Counted from the first letter of the stretch, positions 36,971-47,598 are shown. The stretch is DNA of 64,000 nucleotides from Tolypothrix sp. PCC 7910 (GCF_011769525.1 NZ_CP050440.1:7240001-7304000), one strand, 5' to 3'. The notes: a model not told the origin generated them from the letters alone. Numbers and translations are program-made.

Positions 36971-37891
36971 TTGAATAATCACCAAGAAATCTATTGTTGC
37001 AAAAAGTTAGTCGTGTTTTTTGTGCCTATTTTAATAACATTGATAACGCCATCAGCCGACAAAGTACTGGCATTTTTCCAAAATGCATCAGTAATATTTG
37101 TAGTGATGGCTTTTTTTATTGCTTGGGTAGGGTGTTGGTTACCTATAGCAGCAGGGATAGCGATCGCACTCAAATGGCAACCTCAAAAAACTTTACAAGC
37201 AGAACAAAAGTTGCCCTTATTAATATCCCTTTATCTATTAGCCCCGCTAATTATCTGGGGAATGAGTTCATTGGGATTGCGATCGCTCTCTGATTACGGT
37301 TTTGTTGCTAATATTTCAATTTTTAGCTCTTTACTTTTTGGCTTTAGCTTAGGAGTTATGAGCTTAACTATTGTATTTATCGGTCAATTTTGGTTGGGTT
37401 GGTGTAAATGGCAAGAATCAAATTTCAAATTGATTTTACCCAACTTGCTACCAATCTTGTTGGTAGCTTTATTAGTTGGTGCCATAGAAGAGTTAGTTTT
37501 TCGCGGCTTCCTCTTAACGGAATTAGCAAGAGAATACCCAATTTGGTTAGCGGCGATCATTTCTAGCTTAATTTTTGCCCTACTACATTTAGTCTGGGAA
37601 CAACGAGAAACCATTCCCCAACTCCCTGGGTTGTGGCTGATGGGAATGGTACTAGTATTAGCCAGATTTGCCGATCACGGTAATTTGGGTATAGCTTGGG
37701 GACTTCACGCCGGATGGGTATGGGCGATCGCGACTATAGACACAGTAGGATTAATTACTTACACAGATAAAGTATCGGAATGGTTGACTGGTAAGAACAA
37801 AAAACCTCTAGCTGGTTTAGCTGGAATTATTTGTGTTTTGCTAGCTGGGGTAATTCTGTGGTTTTTTCCTAACATAGTTAGAATTAACTAA
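36971..37891 (+). CDS. CPBP family intramembrane metalloprotease, 306 aa
   Basis: This is a membrane protein with about eight helices. The CPBP/Abi motifs are present: EELVFRGFLLTELAR (motif 1, near residue 172), ISSLIFALLHLVWEQ (motif 2) and GLHAGWVWA (motif 3), which supply the Glu and His residues of the presumed active site. Members cleave prenylated or membrane proteins or confer immunity to peptides; the substrate here is unknown. The start is TTG at 36971 (MNNHQEIYCCKK); a later start near VVFFVPIL is possible. The gene is alone, followed by the P-loop kinase gene 137-149 bases downstream. Confidence 0.82.
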   Translation: MNNHQEIYCCKKLVVFFVPILITLITPSADKVLAFFQNASVIFVVMAFFIAWVGCWLPIAAGIAIALKWQPQKTLQAEQKLPLLISLYLLAPLIIWGMSSLGLRSLSDYGFVANISIFSSLLFGFSLGVMSLTIVFIGQFWLGWCKWQESNFKLILPNLLPILLVALLVGAIEELVFRGFLLTELAREYPIWLAAIISSLIFALLHLVWEQRETIPQLPGLWLMGMVLVLARFADHGNLGIAWGLHAGWVWAIATIDTVGLITYTDKVSEWLTGKNKKPLAGLAGIICVLLAGVILWFFPNIVRIN

Positions 37892-38040
37892 AAAATTTCC
37901 CGCATTTCCTCATCGAACACAAATTTAGTCACCCCAGTAATCCCACCCCGATTTTAGGGAACACTAACTCCAGAGAAACAACAGATTTAGTCTAGTGCAG
38001 ATGTGTTTCCTGAAAATAATTATCCGCGTTGTGCGAAAGT

Positions 38041-38688
38041 ATGATAATTGAGTTATACGGATTACCGGGTACTGGGAAATCGACTATTGCAACTAAATTA
38101 GAATACCTGCTTCGGGGGAGAATTGTTCGTATTGAGAGACGTAAAGATTTTATCTGTTTTAATCTACTTTCGTTCCTCAGACATCCCATAAAATTTTTTA
38201 ACCGGACAGTACGGGCATTTTATGAAAGCGGCAACAAAAGCCTACTGTACTATAAATTCATCAAAATATTTCTCTATCGCAATGCCGTAGTTGAGAAAGC
38301 CAAGAGATATCCTGTGGCGATTGTAGATGAAGGCCATTTGGGAAATATTCTTTCGGCATTTGAACAGCCGATATCCCCAGAAATGTTAATTAAGGAAATA
38401 AAAAATCTGGAAATTCCTGATATTGTGGTGCATTTTACCTTACCGGAAGCAGAGCGCCAAATCAGGCTGAAAAATCGCGGGTTTGTTCCACGGGACAGCG
38501 AATCTGAAGACTATCATCGACGTTGGATAAAAGCTATGCTTGCCAATGACCAATTGTTAGCGATGCTTCTACCTACTTTGCCAATACAATATATTCACGT
38601 GGAGCAGCACATGACCGTAGATGAATTGTACATCCTACTCCAAGAAAAGCTTCAAGCAGCGGAAAATGCCAGCAATAACCACCTTTAA
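38041..38688 (+). CDS. P-loop kinase-like protein, 215 aa
   Basis: It begins MIIELYGLPGTGKSTIATKLEYLL, with Walker A GLPGTGKST at residues 7-15. A Walker-B-like strand VAIVDEGHLGNIL and a lid-like region (EAERQIRLKNRGFVPRDSESEDYHRRW) follow. This resembles small nucleotide or metabolite kinases of the thymidylate/adenylylsulfate kinase superfamily, and the sequence HFTLPEAERQIRLKNRG is typical of kinases acting on small substrates. The substrate is unknown. The frame is open to a TTG at 38029, but ATG 38041 puts the P-loop at the normal distance. It has no close partner gene. Confidence 0.7.
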   Translation: MIIELYGLPGTGKSTIATKLEYLLRGRIVRIERRKDFICFNLLSFLRHPIKFFNRTVRAFYESGNKSLLYYKFIKIFLYRNAVVEKAKRYPVAIVDEGHLGNILSAFEQPISPEMLIKEIKNLEIPDIVVHFTLPEAERQIRLKNRGFVPRDSESEDYHRRWIKAMLANDQLLAMLLPTLPIQYIHVEQHMTVDELYILLQEKLQAAENASNNHL

Positions 38689-39008
38689 TAGGCTGGGTAA
38701 AGACTAATTAACTTCATGCCTTGTCTAAAAACAGGATTTTTCAATAATTTTGCTAAATGATTTTGAGGTGTTAACCTCAAAGTTGTTTGATACTGAGAAT
38801 CAATTTACTTTAGCAGAGTAGGGAAATCCGAATCACCCTTAGACGGCAAACAATGCTTTACATTGCAAGCGATCGCCTCAAAAATGCCTTTAAAATCCTA
38901 AATGATATTTATGCCCTTCTACTGCCTTGGGATTTTTTCATACCAGCATTAGGCTAGGGTGTATTTACATAGCGATCATTCTCTTACTTCCATTGAAGAT
39001 TACCAATT
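38689..39008. other. Intergenic region, no gene seen
   Basis: About 320 bases holding the probable htpG promoter. A TAAAATCCTAAATG-type stretch and one HIP1 site (38869-38876) are visible; no coding frame of note. Confidence 0.5.
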
Positions 39009-40994
39009 ATGCTAGAACAAGGCACTATCAGTATTCATACCGAGAATATTTTCCCGATTATTAAGAAGTCTCTCTACTCAGATCACCAAATCTTCTTGCG
39101 GGAACTAGTATCTAACGCTGTAGATGCCATTCAAAAACTTAAAATGGTATCCCGTGCGGGAGAATATAACGGAGATATTGGCGAACCAGAAATTGAAATT
39201 GCCATAGATAAAAATAACAAGACTATCTCTATTTCTGATAACGGGATCGGAATGACCGCAGAGGAAGTAAAGAAATATATCAACCAAGTTGCTTTCTCTA
39301 GTGCTGAAGAATTTATTCACAAATATCAAGGCAAATCAGACCAGCCAATTATTGGTCACTTCGGTCTAGGCTTTTATTCTTCCTTCATGGTGGCGCAAAA
39401 AGTCGAAATTGATACCCTCTCCTACCAAGAAGGCGCGCAAGCGGTACATTGGTCTTGTGATGGTTCACCAGAGTTTACTTTAGAAGAATCATCTCGGACA
39501 AATCGTGGTACTACCATCACCCTGACTTTACAGGCGGAAGAAGAAGAATATTTAGAATCAGCACGAATTAAGACTCTTGTTAAGACATATTGCGACTTCA
39601 TGCCAGTGCCAATCAAACTGGAAGGTGAAGTATTAAATCAGCAAAAAGCACCTTGGCGAGAATCTCCCAATAATCTCAGCAAGGAAGATTATCTAGAGTT
39701 TTATCGCTATCTCTATCCTTTTCAAGAAGAACCTCTGCTTTGGGTGCATCTGAATACAGACTATCCCTTCATTATTAATGGGATTCTGTATTTCCCCAAA
39801 ATGAGACCCGATGTTGATGTAACTAAGGGACAAATTAAGCTATTTTGCAATCAAGTTTTTGTCAGCGACAACTGCGAAGAAATTATTCCCCAATTCTTGA
39901 TGCCGATGCGGGGTGTAATTGATAGTACCGATATTCCTTTAAACGTATCACGTAGCGCCCTACAAGGCGATCGCACTGTTCGCAAAATCGGTGACTACAT
40001 TGCTAAGAAAGTAGGTGATCGCTTAAAAGAACTTTACCGCGACAACCGCGAACAATACATCAGTGCATGGAAAGACCTCGGCACTTTTGTGAAGTTTGGT
40101 GTGCTTAATGATGATAAATTCAAAAAACAAGTTGAAGATATCATTATCTTCCGCAGCACTGCTAAAATTGCCGAACAATCCGTGTCCACTCCAGCAGTTG
40201 AAGTCCAGTCCCAAGACGGAGATGTTTGGCAAGATGTTACCCCAAATGCACCCAGCACTGAGGGTTCAGCCACTAGCACTCCCTACACCACTCTCAAAGA
40301 ATATTTAGAACGCAACAAAGAACGTCACGAAAACAAAGTTTTCTACTGCACTGATGAAGCATCACAAGCTACGTACGTAGAATTACATAAGAATCAAGGC
40401 TTAGAAGTCCTATTCATGGACTCCTTCATCGATACCCACTTCATCAACTTCTTAGAACGGGAATATAACGATGTAAAATTCACACGGGTAGATTCAGACT
40501 TAGATAATACCCTTTTGGATGATAAATCTGGGGAAATTGTAGACCCCACAACCAATAAAACCAAGAGTGAAGTTATCAAAGAATTATTTGAAAAAGCTCT
40601 CAATAAACCCAAAGTCAATATCCGCACTGAAGCGTTGAAATCGGATAATCCTCAGGGAACTCCACCTGCAATGGTACTACTACCAGAAATTCTCCGTCGT
40701 CTGCGAGAAATGAATGCGATGATGCAGCAACAAACTACAGAGTTTCCCGAAGACCATATTTTACTGGTTAATACTGCTCATCCCCTGATTCAAAATCTGG
40801 CTAATCTCAGCCAAGGTAGTATTATCCAAGGTGATGGTTTATCCCCAACAGCGCAATTGGTGAACATGATTTGCCAACATGTCTACGATTTAGCGTTAAT
40901 GTCTCAGAAAGGCTTTGACGGTGAAGGAATGAAATCCTTTGTTGAGCGATCAAATGACGTGTTAACCAAGCTGACAGAACAAGTCAATCATTAA
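39009..40994 (+). CDS. htpG: Molecular chaperone HtpG (Hsp90)
   Basis: HtpG is the ATP-driven Hsp90 chaperone. The N-terminal GHKL ATPase motifs are ELVSNAVDAIQKL, DNGIGM and GHFGLGFYSSFMV, and the middle-domain arginine loop region follows (LPLNVSRSALQGD-like, here STDIPLNVSRSALQGD). The length of 661 residues is typical for cyanobacteria. The C-terminal dimerisation part is complete. The ATG at 39009 is preceded by a weak ribosome binding site. It is monocistronic, with a strong hairpin after the stop. In cyanobacteria it supports heat and light tolerance and phycobilisome assembly. Confidence 0.97.
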   Translation: MLEQGTISIHTENIFPIIKKSLYSDHQIFLRELVSNAVDAIQKLKMVSRAGEYNGDIGEPEIEIAIDKNNKTISISDNGIGMTAEEVKKYINQVAFSSAEEFIHKYQGKSDQPIIGHFGLGFYSSFMVAQKVEIDTLSYQEGAQAVHWSCDGSPEFTLEESSRTNRGTTITLTLQAEEEEYLESARIKTLVKTYCDFMPVPIKLEGEVLNQQKAPWRESPNNLSKEDYLEFYRYLYPFQEEPLLWVHLNTDYPFIINGILYFPKMRPDVDVTKGQIKLFCNQVFVSDNCEEIIPQFLMPMRGVIDSTDIPLNVSRSALQGDRTVRKIGDYIAKKVGDRLKELYRDNREQYISAWKDLGTFVKFGVLNDDKFKKQVEDIIIFRSTAKIAEQSVSTPAVEVQSQDGDVWQDVTPNAPSTEGSATSTPYTTLKEYLERNKERHENKVFYCTDEASQATYVELHKNQGLEVLFMDSFIDTHFINFLEREYNDVKFTRVDSDLDNTLLDDKSGEIVDPTTNKTKSEVIKELFEKALNKPKVNIRTEALKSDNPQGTPPAMVLLPEILRRLREMNAMMQQQTTEFPEDHILLVNTAHPLIQNLANLSQGSIIQGDGLSPTAQLVNMICQHVYDLALMSQKGFDGEGMKSFVERSNDVLTKLTEQVNH

Positions 40995-41012
40995 ACCATC
41001 ATAATTGTTATA

Positions 41013-41038
41013 GGATGCGTTAGGAACTTAACGCATCC
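41013..41038 (+). terminator. Hairpin after htpG
   Basis: A 10-base perfect stem (GGATGCGTTA/TAACGCATCC) with loop GGAACT. It can act as a terminator and is also a member of the GTGCGTTA-type repeat family. Confidence 0.6.
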
Positions 41039-41123
41039 AAAATTTGGGGTATTACCCATGATCTACGCCAAAGCTCATACAATAGAAAGGTTGTCTTGAA
41101 ATAGTAGTTTGGAGATAGTTACT

Positions 41124-41360
41124 ATGTCTCGTCGCTGTGAATTAACTGGTAAGAAGGCTAATAATGCCTTTTCCGTGTCTCACTCCCATCGCCGTACCAA
41201 GCGCCTTCAGCAAGCAAATTTACAAAACAAGCGTGTTTGGTGGCCTAGTGGAAATCGTTGGGTGAAACTGAAGCTTTCTACCAAAGCAATCAAAACCTTA
41301 GAAACCAAAGGTTTGGAAGCAATGGCCAAAGAAGCTGGGATTAACTTGAATCATTACTAA
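41124..41360 (+). CDS. rpmB: 50S ribosomal protein L28
   Basis: The 78-residue basic protein [34 protein letters not shown] is the L28 signature; [25 protein letters not shown] follows. Start ATG 41124 is chosen because it gives the family N-terminus; a further in-frame ATG lies at 41109. GGAGATAG 12 bases upstream is the probable ribosome binding site. The gene is isolated. Two hairpins occur about 90 and 135 bases after the stop. Confidence 0.96.
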   Translation: MSRRCELTGKKANNAFSVSHSHRRTKRLQQANLQNKRVWWPSGNRWVKLKLSTKAIKTLETKGLEAMAKEAGINLNHY

Positions 41361-41450
41361 TACCGATTTCCGGAAATAGCGCTACAAGTTTCAGTAAACA
41401 CTACCATCAACAGGGATTAAAAATATTAACTGTAGGTTGGGGAGCCATTT

Positions 41451-41531
41451 CACTCAACGGGGGGAATACTCGTTGAGTGAGTTAGCTTTTGAGGAACCTA
41501 GATGTGCAGATCTGGTTTGCATATCTAGGTT
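41451..41531 (+). terminator. Two adjacent hairpins downstream of rpmB
   Basis: The first has an 8-base perfect stem (CACTCAAC/GTTGAGTG, 41451-41479). The second has a 14-base stem with one G-T pair (AACCTAGATGTGCA with TGCATATCTAGGTT, 41495-41531), followed by TTCTCGCTTTT. They may end the rpmB message or form a small structured RNA. Confidence 0.5.
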
Positions 41532-42267
41532 TCTCGCTTTTAACCTTGCTTACAGCATACTCAGGTGAATGAAGTACAAGGCGAGGCACAAGATATTGTG
41601 ACCCTACGATTATCTCCGCTTCTTTGCAATATGCTGTCAAGATTTCTGATTGAAAGCCTCTAATTCCTCAATACTTGTCGGTTAAGGCGAAAAAGAGGAA
41701 TGGGAAAAGGAAAAGGAAAAGAAAAAACCTTTAACCCTTAACCTTTAACCTTTTCCCCAAAACCAATTTTGAGTTCAAAATGCTTAACCGAGTAGTATTG
41801 CCTAATTCCTAAGTTTTGTCTGAACTGAAGAATATTGACGCTGTCGCCTCCTCACTTTGGGGAGGCTTTACATTACTTAATATTATTTGATGCGTGACTG
41901 ATAGATTTCTTTTAAGTTGTGGGTACTATAAGTTTACTTTGTTAACAGTAACTTCATAAAGTTTCTTGCCCATGAGGTGGATTTCTATAAAGTTAAAGTA
42001 AATTTACGCTGTTATTTTCCCTAAGTTACAACGAATTAAGAATTTACGAAAGATCAGTATTTTCCTGATAAAACCGTCAAGCTTAAGCATGATATAAATC
42101 GGACAACCTGGTTTTTCTGATTGTACTAATTTTTAGTTCTTTTGAGACCTGATACATAGATTCATCAATAGCCAACAGCATTTAGTTTGTGGATATAGTC
42201 CACAAGCTATATTTCTCATAAATAACCTAATTATTGCCGTAATAGAATACTGGACAGGAAAGCAAAT
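41532..42267. other. Intergenic region upstream of hpsA
   Basis: About 740 bases without a gene. A run of GGAAAAGG units lies at 41700-41730, CTTTAACCCTTAACC units at 41730-41756, and a hairpin GCCTCCTC/GGGGAGGC at 41850-41870 followed by TTTACA. The rest probably carries the hpsA promoter and leader; a hormogonium sigma factor (SigJ-type) promoter would be expected, but I cannot identify it. Confidence 0.5.
41850..41870 (+). terminator. Terminator-like hairpin
   Basis: An 8-base stem GCCTCCTC/GGGGAGGC (one G-T pair) with a five-base loop, followed by TTTACATTA. Confidence 0.45.
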
Positions 42268-45200
42268 ATGTCATCAAAACGCCATCTGTTCAAAGCAACG
42301 CAAAAATTATTCAAACAATTTTTTAAGCATTCTGTTTCTGCTATCAAAAAGCAGATTATTTGGCTTCTGAGAACAATTTTTCATACCAGAAAAAGACGTG
42401 GTGCGGTGAATGCAGGGTTCGTCCTGCCAACAGTAGCAATGGTAGCTCTGGTAGTTGTGCTGCTTACTACAGCAATTTTATTCCGGTCTTTTGAACGTTC
42501 TAAAAATGCCAGTAATGTTAGGGTAAATGAGGCAGTTCTCAATGCTGCAGCTCCGGCTATTGATCGTGCTAAATCGAAATTAAATAAACTGCTAACTGAT
42601 GGTAGATTACCACGAGCAACACCCACAGATGCAGCTTTACAAGGTGCATTCAATACATATATAAATGAATACACATTGGGAGATGAAACCCAATTAAAGC
42701 TGACTCTCAGTACTAGTGAAAAAGCAAAAAGAACTGAGACAGACGAAAAGAATAAAGAACTGAAGTCAGCATGGATGTATCCTGTAGATACTGACAATAA
42801 TGGATTATTTGATAGTTATACCCTTTACGGAATTTACTACACAAATCCTCCACTGAATAACGGCACATATAAATATGCCAGAAATCCTCTAGAAGCTAGA
42901 ACCACACCGATGGTGATTGCTGGAGTCGGTGATGCTTGTAAAGATACTAATGGTACAAGTGCGACTTTAGTCGGTAACTCTGGTTGGTTCAAAATTGGTA
43001 GTAAGTTAAAAAAAGCGTTTTTTGTTTACACTGCAAGTGTTCCTATTACCAATACTGGAACTTTGCCTACAGGATATGAACGTTACAAAGGCAATAAAGG
43101 CTTCTCGGCAATTGAGTATCAACAAGAGCGTGTACAACTACCATTAGTTAATAATGCTGTCGTTTATGAGGACGATCTAGCAATTACTCCTGGTAATGCT
43201 TTTAGGCTAAATGGAAGGATTATTACAAATAGTAATCTCCTGGCTCGTGCTAGGAATATTAGTGATAGATCTGTCGCACTCTTTCAAATTAGTAGTCCAG
43301 ACTCTTGTTTCTACGAAGCTGACAATGCCAAAATTATTGTTGCTGGCAATTTAGCTTCAGGTACTTTTATTGCTAATAGTACTAACACTGATGATGGGCC
43401 ATTAATACATTTATTTAATGGTAAAGGAGTCGATCCTACTTCCGGTAATAATCCTAATATTACTGGATCTAACATAAAAGCTCAGGTTTCTGTTACAGAA
43501 ACATCGCCAAATATCGCATACAACAGTTTAGCTTATGCACAGCGTATTAATCTTTTAGTAGATGCTCAGATGGGTAATGCTATAACTACCGATCCCCAAG
43601 AGATAAAACAGGGTATCACTGACAAGAAAACAAAACTTGGTTTAGCATCTCCATCTACTTATACTCAATCCGATCCAATCCGCCGCCAACAAATAGAACT
43701 TTACTTCAAGCGACGCACCCGTCGTGTACCTAATGCAGAGACAAACATATTAGGGTCTTACACCACTGCTACTGTACTTCAAAAAAGTAATGATGCTAGT
43801 GGTAATGCACTACCTGATACATTACGTCCACCAAATGAGTGGATTTATCCTTATGCAACGAGTGATGGTACAAGTAAAAGTGCTGGTGGTGTTACTTATT
43901 CCAATTTAACACTCAATACTGCTAGTAGTAAGCTGCTACCTAGTGCAACTGAACCAACTAAGCTGGAAAAAGAGCGTCAAGGTAGAGAACAATATGTAGG
44001 CGATCGCATTTCCGTTGGTAATAATCTACCAGAGTTGTGGTGGAACGGTAGTAAATTTGTAGGGCCAAACAAAGAAGATACTCAAAATCTCAGCAGTACT
44101 TACTGGAATGATCCTGACGAAAGTACTACTAGTAATATTCGCACTCGCCGTAGTCAGATCCAACAACTGGCTGATTTAGGTTCCATAGAAAGAGATGGAG
44201 AATGGGAACTAGCAGCAGCTAAAGTACCATCTACTCCACAAGAAGCTGTTGGTGGTTTGCGGGTGATCACAGGTGCGGGTATTTACTTACCTAAAGATTA
44301 CACTCCCGCAGGTAAGGCTGGTGACACAGACTTTGCTATTGCTGCTGCTAAACCTGAAATATTAAAAACTTGGTCTGACATGATGCCAGTACCTTCGGCA
44401 ACATACATGGCAGCAACTACAACGTTTACGCCCTATCCATTTTACGATCCACTGCTGACATACACGTTGCCCAAACCATCTGAGTTTCAACCATACTTAA
44501 AAATGCGGGCAACAGCGGTTTATCACTATAAAGATGATCCTAGTACTTACAGTGCGACAAGCCCTACACCAATCGCCTGTGTTAGTAGCTACTATGACCC
44601 TACTAACAGCACTACAGCGCAAAATATCACAACATTCGCGACTAAGACATTACCTACTCCCAACAATGCCAGTGGTTTATCTAACAATGGCGTAGTCTAC
44701 GATGCTCCTAGTAAGTCTGTTACCGATTATCAATCAGCACTGGACTACCAAGCCTTATTAAAATACTCCAATGGGCGTTGGGTAAATGAGCCACTCAAAA
44801 ATGCTTTAGCAAAAACAGCAGCAAATCGAACTATTTCTGATAAGTCTGCTATTGATTCGGCAATTTGCGCTCTGCAAATTTTAGACGGTACTCTTTCGGT
44901 TCAAGCTACACCTAAGGTTCCCCACGGCGCAATTAAAGAAATCACCTTTTTGGATGGTAGGCAAGTTCGAGCCATTGATGCAACTACAGGTAGTGGAAAT
45001 TACGACTTAGCTGTAAAAGACAGACAACCCATAGAAATTCGTGCCACAGTTCTCGATCTGAATTTGCTACGGGGAAAAACAGTTGGGCCTTCAGGACAAG
45101 GAAGTGCACAAGAATATTTACTACCCAATAGCGGTATCATCTACGCTACTCGTGATGGTGCGCTCATAGATAGTAGTGATACTTCACCAACTATTTCACC

Positions 45201-46803
45201 TGTAGACTTCAAACTTGACCCAACTCGCCGGCCAAACGGTATTATGCTGGTCAATGGTTCAGAACTGGTACGTCAAAATAATTACCGAGATGCAGAAAAA
45301 GGACTGATTTTAGCTTCTAATTTGCCTGTTTACATCGAAGGTAATTTTAACCTACACACTCAACAAGAATTCACAACAGCACTGACAAGTAATTGGAGTA
45401 ACTTTTATACACGTACCAAAGCTAACCTAAATCCTAATTTTGCCTGTCGTCCAAGTGACCCTAGACTGCCCAATTGTACTACCGGCGACAAATGGCGACC
45501 TGCTGCTGTATTGTCCGATGCGGTTACCTTACTTTCTGGCAACTTTAGAGAAGGTTTCCGTAATGAGGGAGACTATGATTTAAATGATAATTCGGGGAGT
45601 AGTGACTATACTGCTGCCAGAACTGCCAGCAAGTTAGGAATCAATGCTTATGCTCCTCAAGCTCAATGGTTTGATTCCAACACTGGTTTCCCTAAAGACT
45701 TCGACACATCTACAACTGGGGTTCAGGGTAGTTCCTACGTCACTAACTTTGTGACACCAATTGTTAGGCGCATCCAAGTTGGTGAGTACGCAACAGAATC
45801 TTGTGTGGCTGCTAATGTTAATGATTGTCGTACTGACCCCAAACAATGGAAAATTTCCACAGCGAATTCATTAAATGGAAATGGCAATAATAATTGGAAG
45901 GATACTGGTAATTCCGATGGTATTATTGGTCAACCATTAAATTCCTTAAAAACAGGTTCCTTGGGAGCAGAACCCAGTGATACATACGCAGGTTTTCCAA
46001 GAAGAATTTCTTTTGCTAGAAATGGTGATGGTTCATTAAAGTTACAAGATGGTTTGCCAATTTATTATGGAATTGGTGATAATGGCAAACTAGACGAATT
46101 TCCAGTCTCAACTTTAAGTACCAAGAAACCTCGTCTCACAGTAGACGCAGCAGGTAATAAAGTGATCATTCCTTGGTTTAGGCCAAAAGCTGATGGTACC
46201 TATGAACCTGTTCTACAAATCAACACACCTTTTGACACAGATACAGACACTAGTCAACAGGATACGTTAGGTATTGTTGGTACTAATAATAAGCATGAAA
46301 ACTGGTTGCAAGTAGCATTGCCCTCAACCGGAACCACCTTTAATGTGATTATTGCATCAGGAGACACCCCTGCTCGTTCCACAGAAGATAATGGCGGATT
46401 ACACAACTTCCCCCGCTTTTTGGAGAACTGGAACCCCACAGGAACAGCAGGAGATGCTTATCCAACAATTATTACTGGTTCTTTCATGCAGATGAAACGC
46501 AGTGCCTATGCTAACGCACCATTTCTGCCTACATTCACCAACTCTACATACGCTATAGAAAATAGTAGTGGTAGGCTACCTTTCTATATGCCTCCCACAA
46601 GGCAGTGGGGTTATGATGTAGCACTACTATCTCAGTCACCAGACTTGTTTGCCCAAAAATTAGTCAGAATTCCAGACGATGCACCCGATGAATATGTCAG
46701 GGAAGTTGGGCGAGATGACAATTGGGTGAAGACTTTGTTGTGTGCCAAAAAAGCTGATGATACTTATGCTGTGGATGCGGATCAGCGTCCTAGTTGCAGT
46801 TAG
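42268..46803 (+). CDS. hpsA: Hormogonium polysaccharide biosynthesis protein HpsA, 1511 aa
   Basis: This large protein matches HpsA. The N-terminus is basic (RKRRGAVNAG) and then has a pilin-like hydrophobic helix (GFVLPTVAMVALVVVLLTTA, residues 50-69), as in PilX-type proteins. The remaining 1,440 residues are exported, rich in Asn, Thr and Gly, with many short blocks such as NDNSGSSDYTAAR and RPSDPRLPNCTTGD. HpsA is needed for secretion of the polysaccharide used in hormogonium gliding. There is no known catalytic domain. The gene starts ATG 42268, with GGAAAGC upstream. It heads the hps cluster and is followed by pseudopilin genes hpsB and hpsC. Confidence 0.93.
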   Translation: MSSKRHLFKATQKLFKQFFKHSVSAIKKQIIWLLRTIFHTRKRRGAVNAGFVLPTVAMVALVVVLLTTAILFRSFERSKNASNVRVNEAVLNAAAPAIDRAKSKLNKLLTDGRLPRATPTDAALQGAFNTYINEYTLGDETQLKLTLSTSEKAKRTETDEKNKELKSAWMYPVDTDNNGLFDSYTLYGIYYTNPPLNNGTYKYARNPLEARTTPMVIAGVGDACKDTNGTSATLVGNSGWFKIGSKLKKAFFVYTASVPITNTGTLPTGYERYKGNKGFSAIEYQQERVQLPLVNNAVVYEDDLAITPGNAFRLNGRIITNSNLLARARNISDRSVALFQISSPDSCFYEADNAKIIVAGNLASGTFIANSTNTDDGPLIHLFNGKGVDPTSGNNPNITGSNIKAQVSVTETSPNIAYNSLAYAQRINLLVDAQMGNAITTDPQEIKQGITDKKTKLGLASPSTYTQSDPIRRQQIELYFKRRTRRVPNAETNILGSYTTATVLQKSNDASGNALPDTLRPPNEWIYPYATSDGTSKSAGGVTYSNLTLNTASSKLLPSATEPTKLEKERQGREQYVGDRISVGNNLPELWWNGSKFVGPNKEDTQNLSSTYWNDPDESTTSNIRTRRSQIQQLADLGSIERDGEWELAAAKVPSTPQEAVGGLRVITGAGIYLPKDYTPAGKAGDTDFAIAAAKPEILKTWSDMMPVPSATYMAATTTFTPYPFYDPLLTYTLPKPSEFQPYLKMRATAVYHYKDDPSTYSATSPTPIACVSSYYDPTNSTTAQNITTFATKTLPTPNNASGLSNNGVVYDAPSKSVTDYQSALDYQALLKYSNGRWVNEPLKNALAKTAANRTISDKSAIDSAICALQILDGTLSVQATPKVPHGAIKEITFLDGRQVRAIDATTGSGNYDLAVKDRQPIEIRATVLDLNLLRGKTVGPSGQGSAQEYLLPNSGIIYATRDGALIDSSDTSPTISPVDFKLDPTRRPNGIMLVNGSELVRQNNYRDAEKGLILASNLPVYIEGNFNLHTQQEFTTALTSNWSNFYTRTKANLNPNFACRPSDPRLPNCTTGDKWRPAAVLSDAVTLLSGNFREGFRNEGDYDLNDNSGSSDYTAARTASKLGINAYAPQAQWFDSNTGFPKDFDTSTTGVQGSSYVTNFVTPIVRRIQVGEYATESCVAANVNDCRTDPKQWKISTANSLNGNGNNNWKDTGNSDGIIGQPLNSLKTGSLGAEPSDTYAGFPRRISFARNGDGSLKLQDGLPIYYGIGDNGKLDEFPVSTLSTKKPRLTVDAAGNKVIIPWFRPKADGTYEPVLQINTPFDTDTDTSQQDTLGIVGTNNKHENWLQVALPSTGTTFNVIIASGDTPARSTEDNGGLHNFPRFLENWNPTGTAGDAYPTIITGSFMQMKRSAYANAPFLPTFTNSTYAIENSSGRLPFYMPPTRQWGYDVALLSQSPDLFAQKLVRIPDDAPDEYVREVGRDDNWVKTLLCAKKADDTYAVDADQRPSCS

Positions 46804-46923
46804 TAATGCAGGCTAATTATAGGTTTGTAGTAAGCACATAATTCCTTACTACAAACATATTTATTCCTCAAAATTCATGAAATTAACCAGGAATTTCCAT
46901 ATTTTAGAAGTTGGTGAATAGCT

Positions 46924-47598
46924 ATGATTCAGCACAAACAACAAACAACAATTCCCCACACTGGTGAGTCTGGTTTTACGATTATTGAATCCTTAATCGC
47001 AATGCTTGTTGCTTCTGTTTTATTGGTTTCAATCGCACCTGTGATAGTTTTAGGAACTGCAACTCGCGTACAAGCTAGACGGATAGAACTAGGCACTCAA
47101 GCCGCAAGAACATATATTGATGGCGTGAGAACAGGAGTGATTTCTGCCCCCGCAACGACTAGCTCAGGTACAACTTTAAATGCATCCGATCCTCCAACAG
47201 TAGGCAGTTTAACCTGTGATGCCAATGCATACTGTACGGTACCTGCCACCCCTGCTAGTAACTTGTACTGTATAGATGGTGATGGTAGTGGTGGTTGTAC
47301 TGTCGGTAATAGTAAAGACTTACTCATCCAAGCATTTCGTTATAACACTGCTTCCAGCAGTGCTACTGCTGGCTATCAATTAGGTGTACGAGTTTATAGA
47401 GCCGACGGATTTAGATCAGATGGTAGTTTGAAAAAGGCACCTAGTAAGCAAGCAACTTTCACTGGGGGAATGGGCGATCGCAAAGCGCCATTGGTAGAAA
47501 TGACAACGGCGATCAATCCTCAAACCAATTCATTTAATGATTTGTGCAACCGCCTCAAAAACGTCAGCAATGCAGCTTCAAATTCTTCATGCAACTAA
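46924..47598 (+). CDS. hpsB: Hormogonium polysaccharide secretion pseudopilin HpsB
   Basis: The type III signal is clear: a short leader ending in TGESGF, then TIIESLIAMLVASVLLVSIA (a GFTxxE motif with the Glu at position +5). Prepilin peptidase PilD would cut after the glycine. The soluble part is Cys-containing and ends NVSNAASNSSCN. Length is 224 residues. It follows hpsA on the same strand and precedes hpsC by 32 bases. Pseudopilins of this locus are thought to form part of a type IV pilus-like apparatus for polysaccharide export. Confidence 0.9.
   Translation: MIQHKQQTTIPHTGESGFTIIESLIAMLVASVLLVSIAPVIVLGTATRVQARRIELGTQAARTYIDGVRTGVISAPATTSSGTTLNASDPPTVGSLTCDANAYCTVPATPASNLYCIDGDGSGGCTVGNSKDLLIQAFRYNTASSSATAGYQLGVRVYRADGFRSDGSLKKAPSKQATFTGGMGDRKAPLVEMTTAINPQTNSFNDLCNRLKNVSNAASNSSCN

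Noticed and set aside
37992-38189. 65-codon minus-strand frame over the kinase start
   Set aside because: It overlaps the P-loop of the kinase on the plus strand and has no family features.
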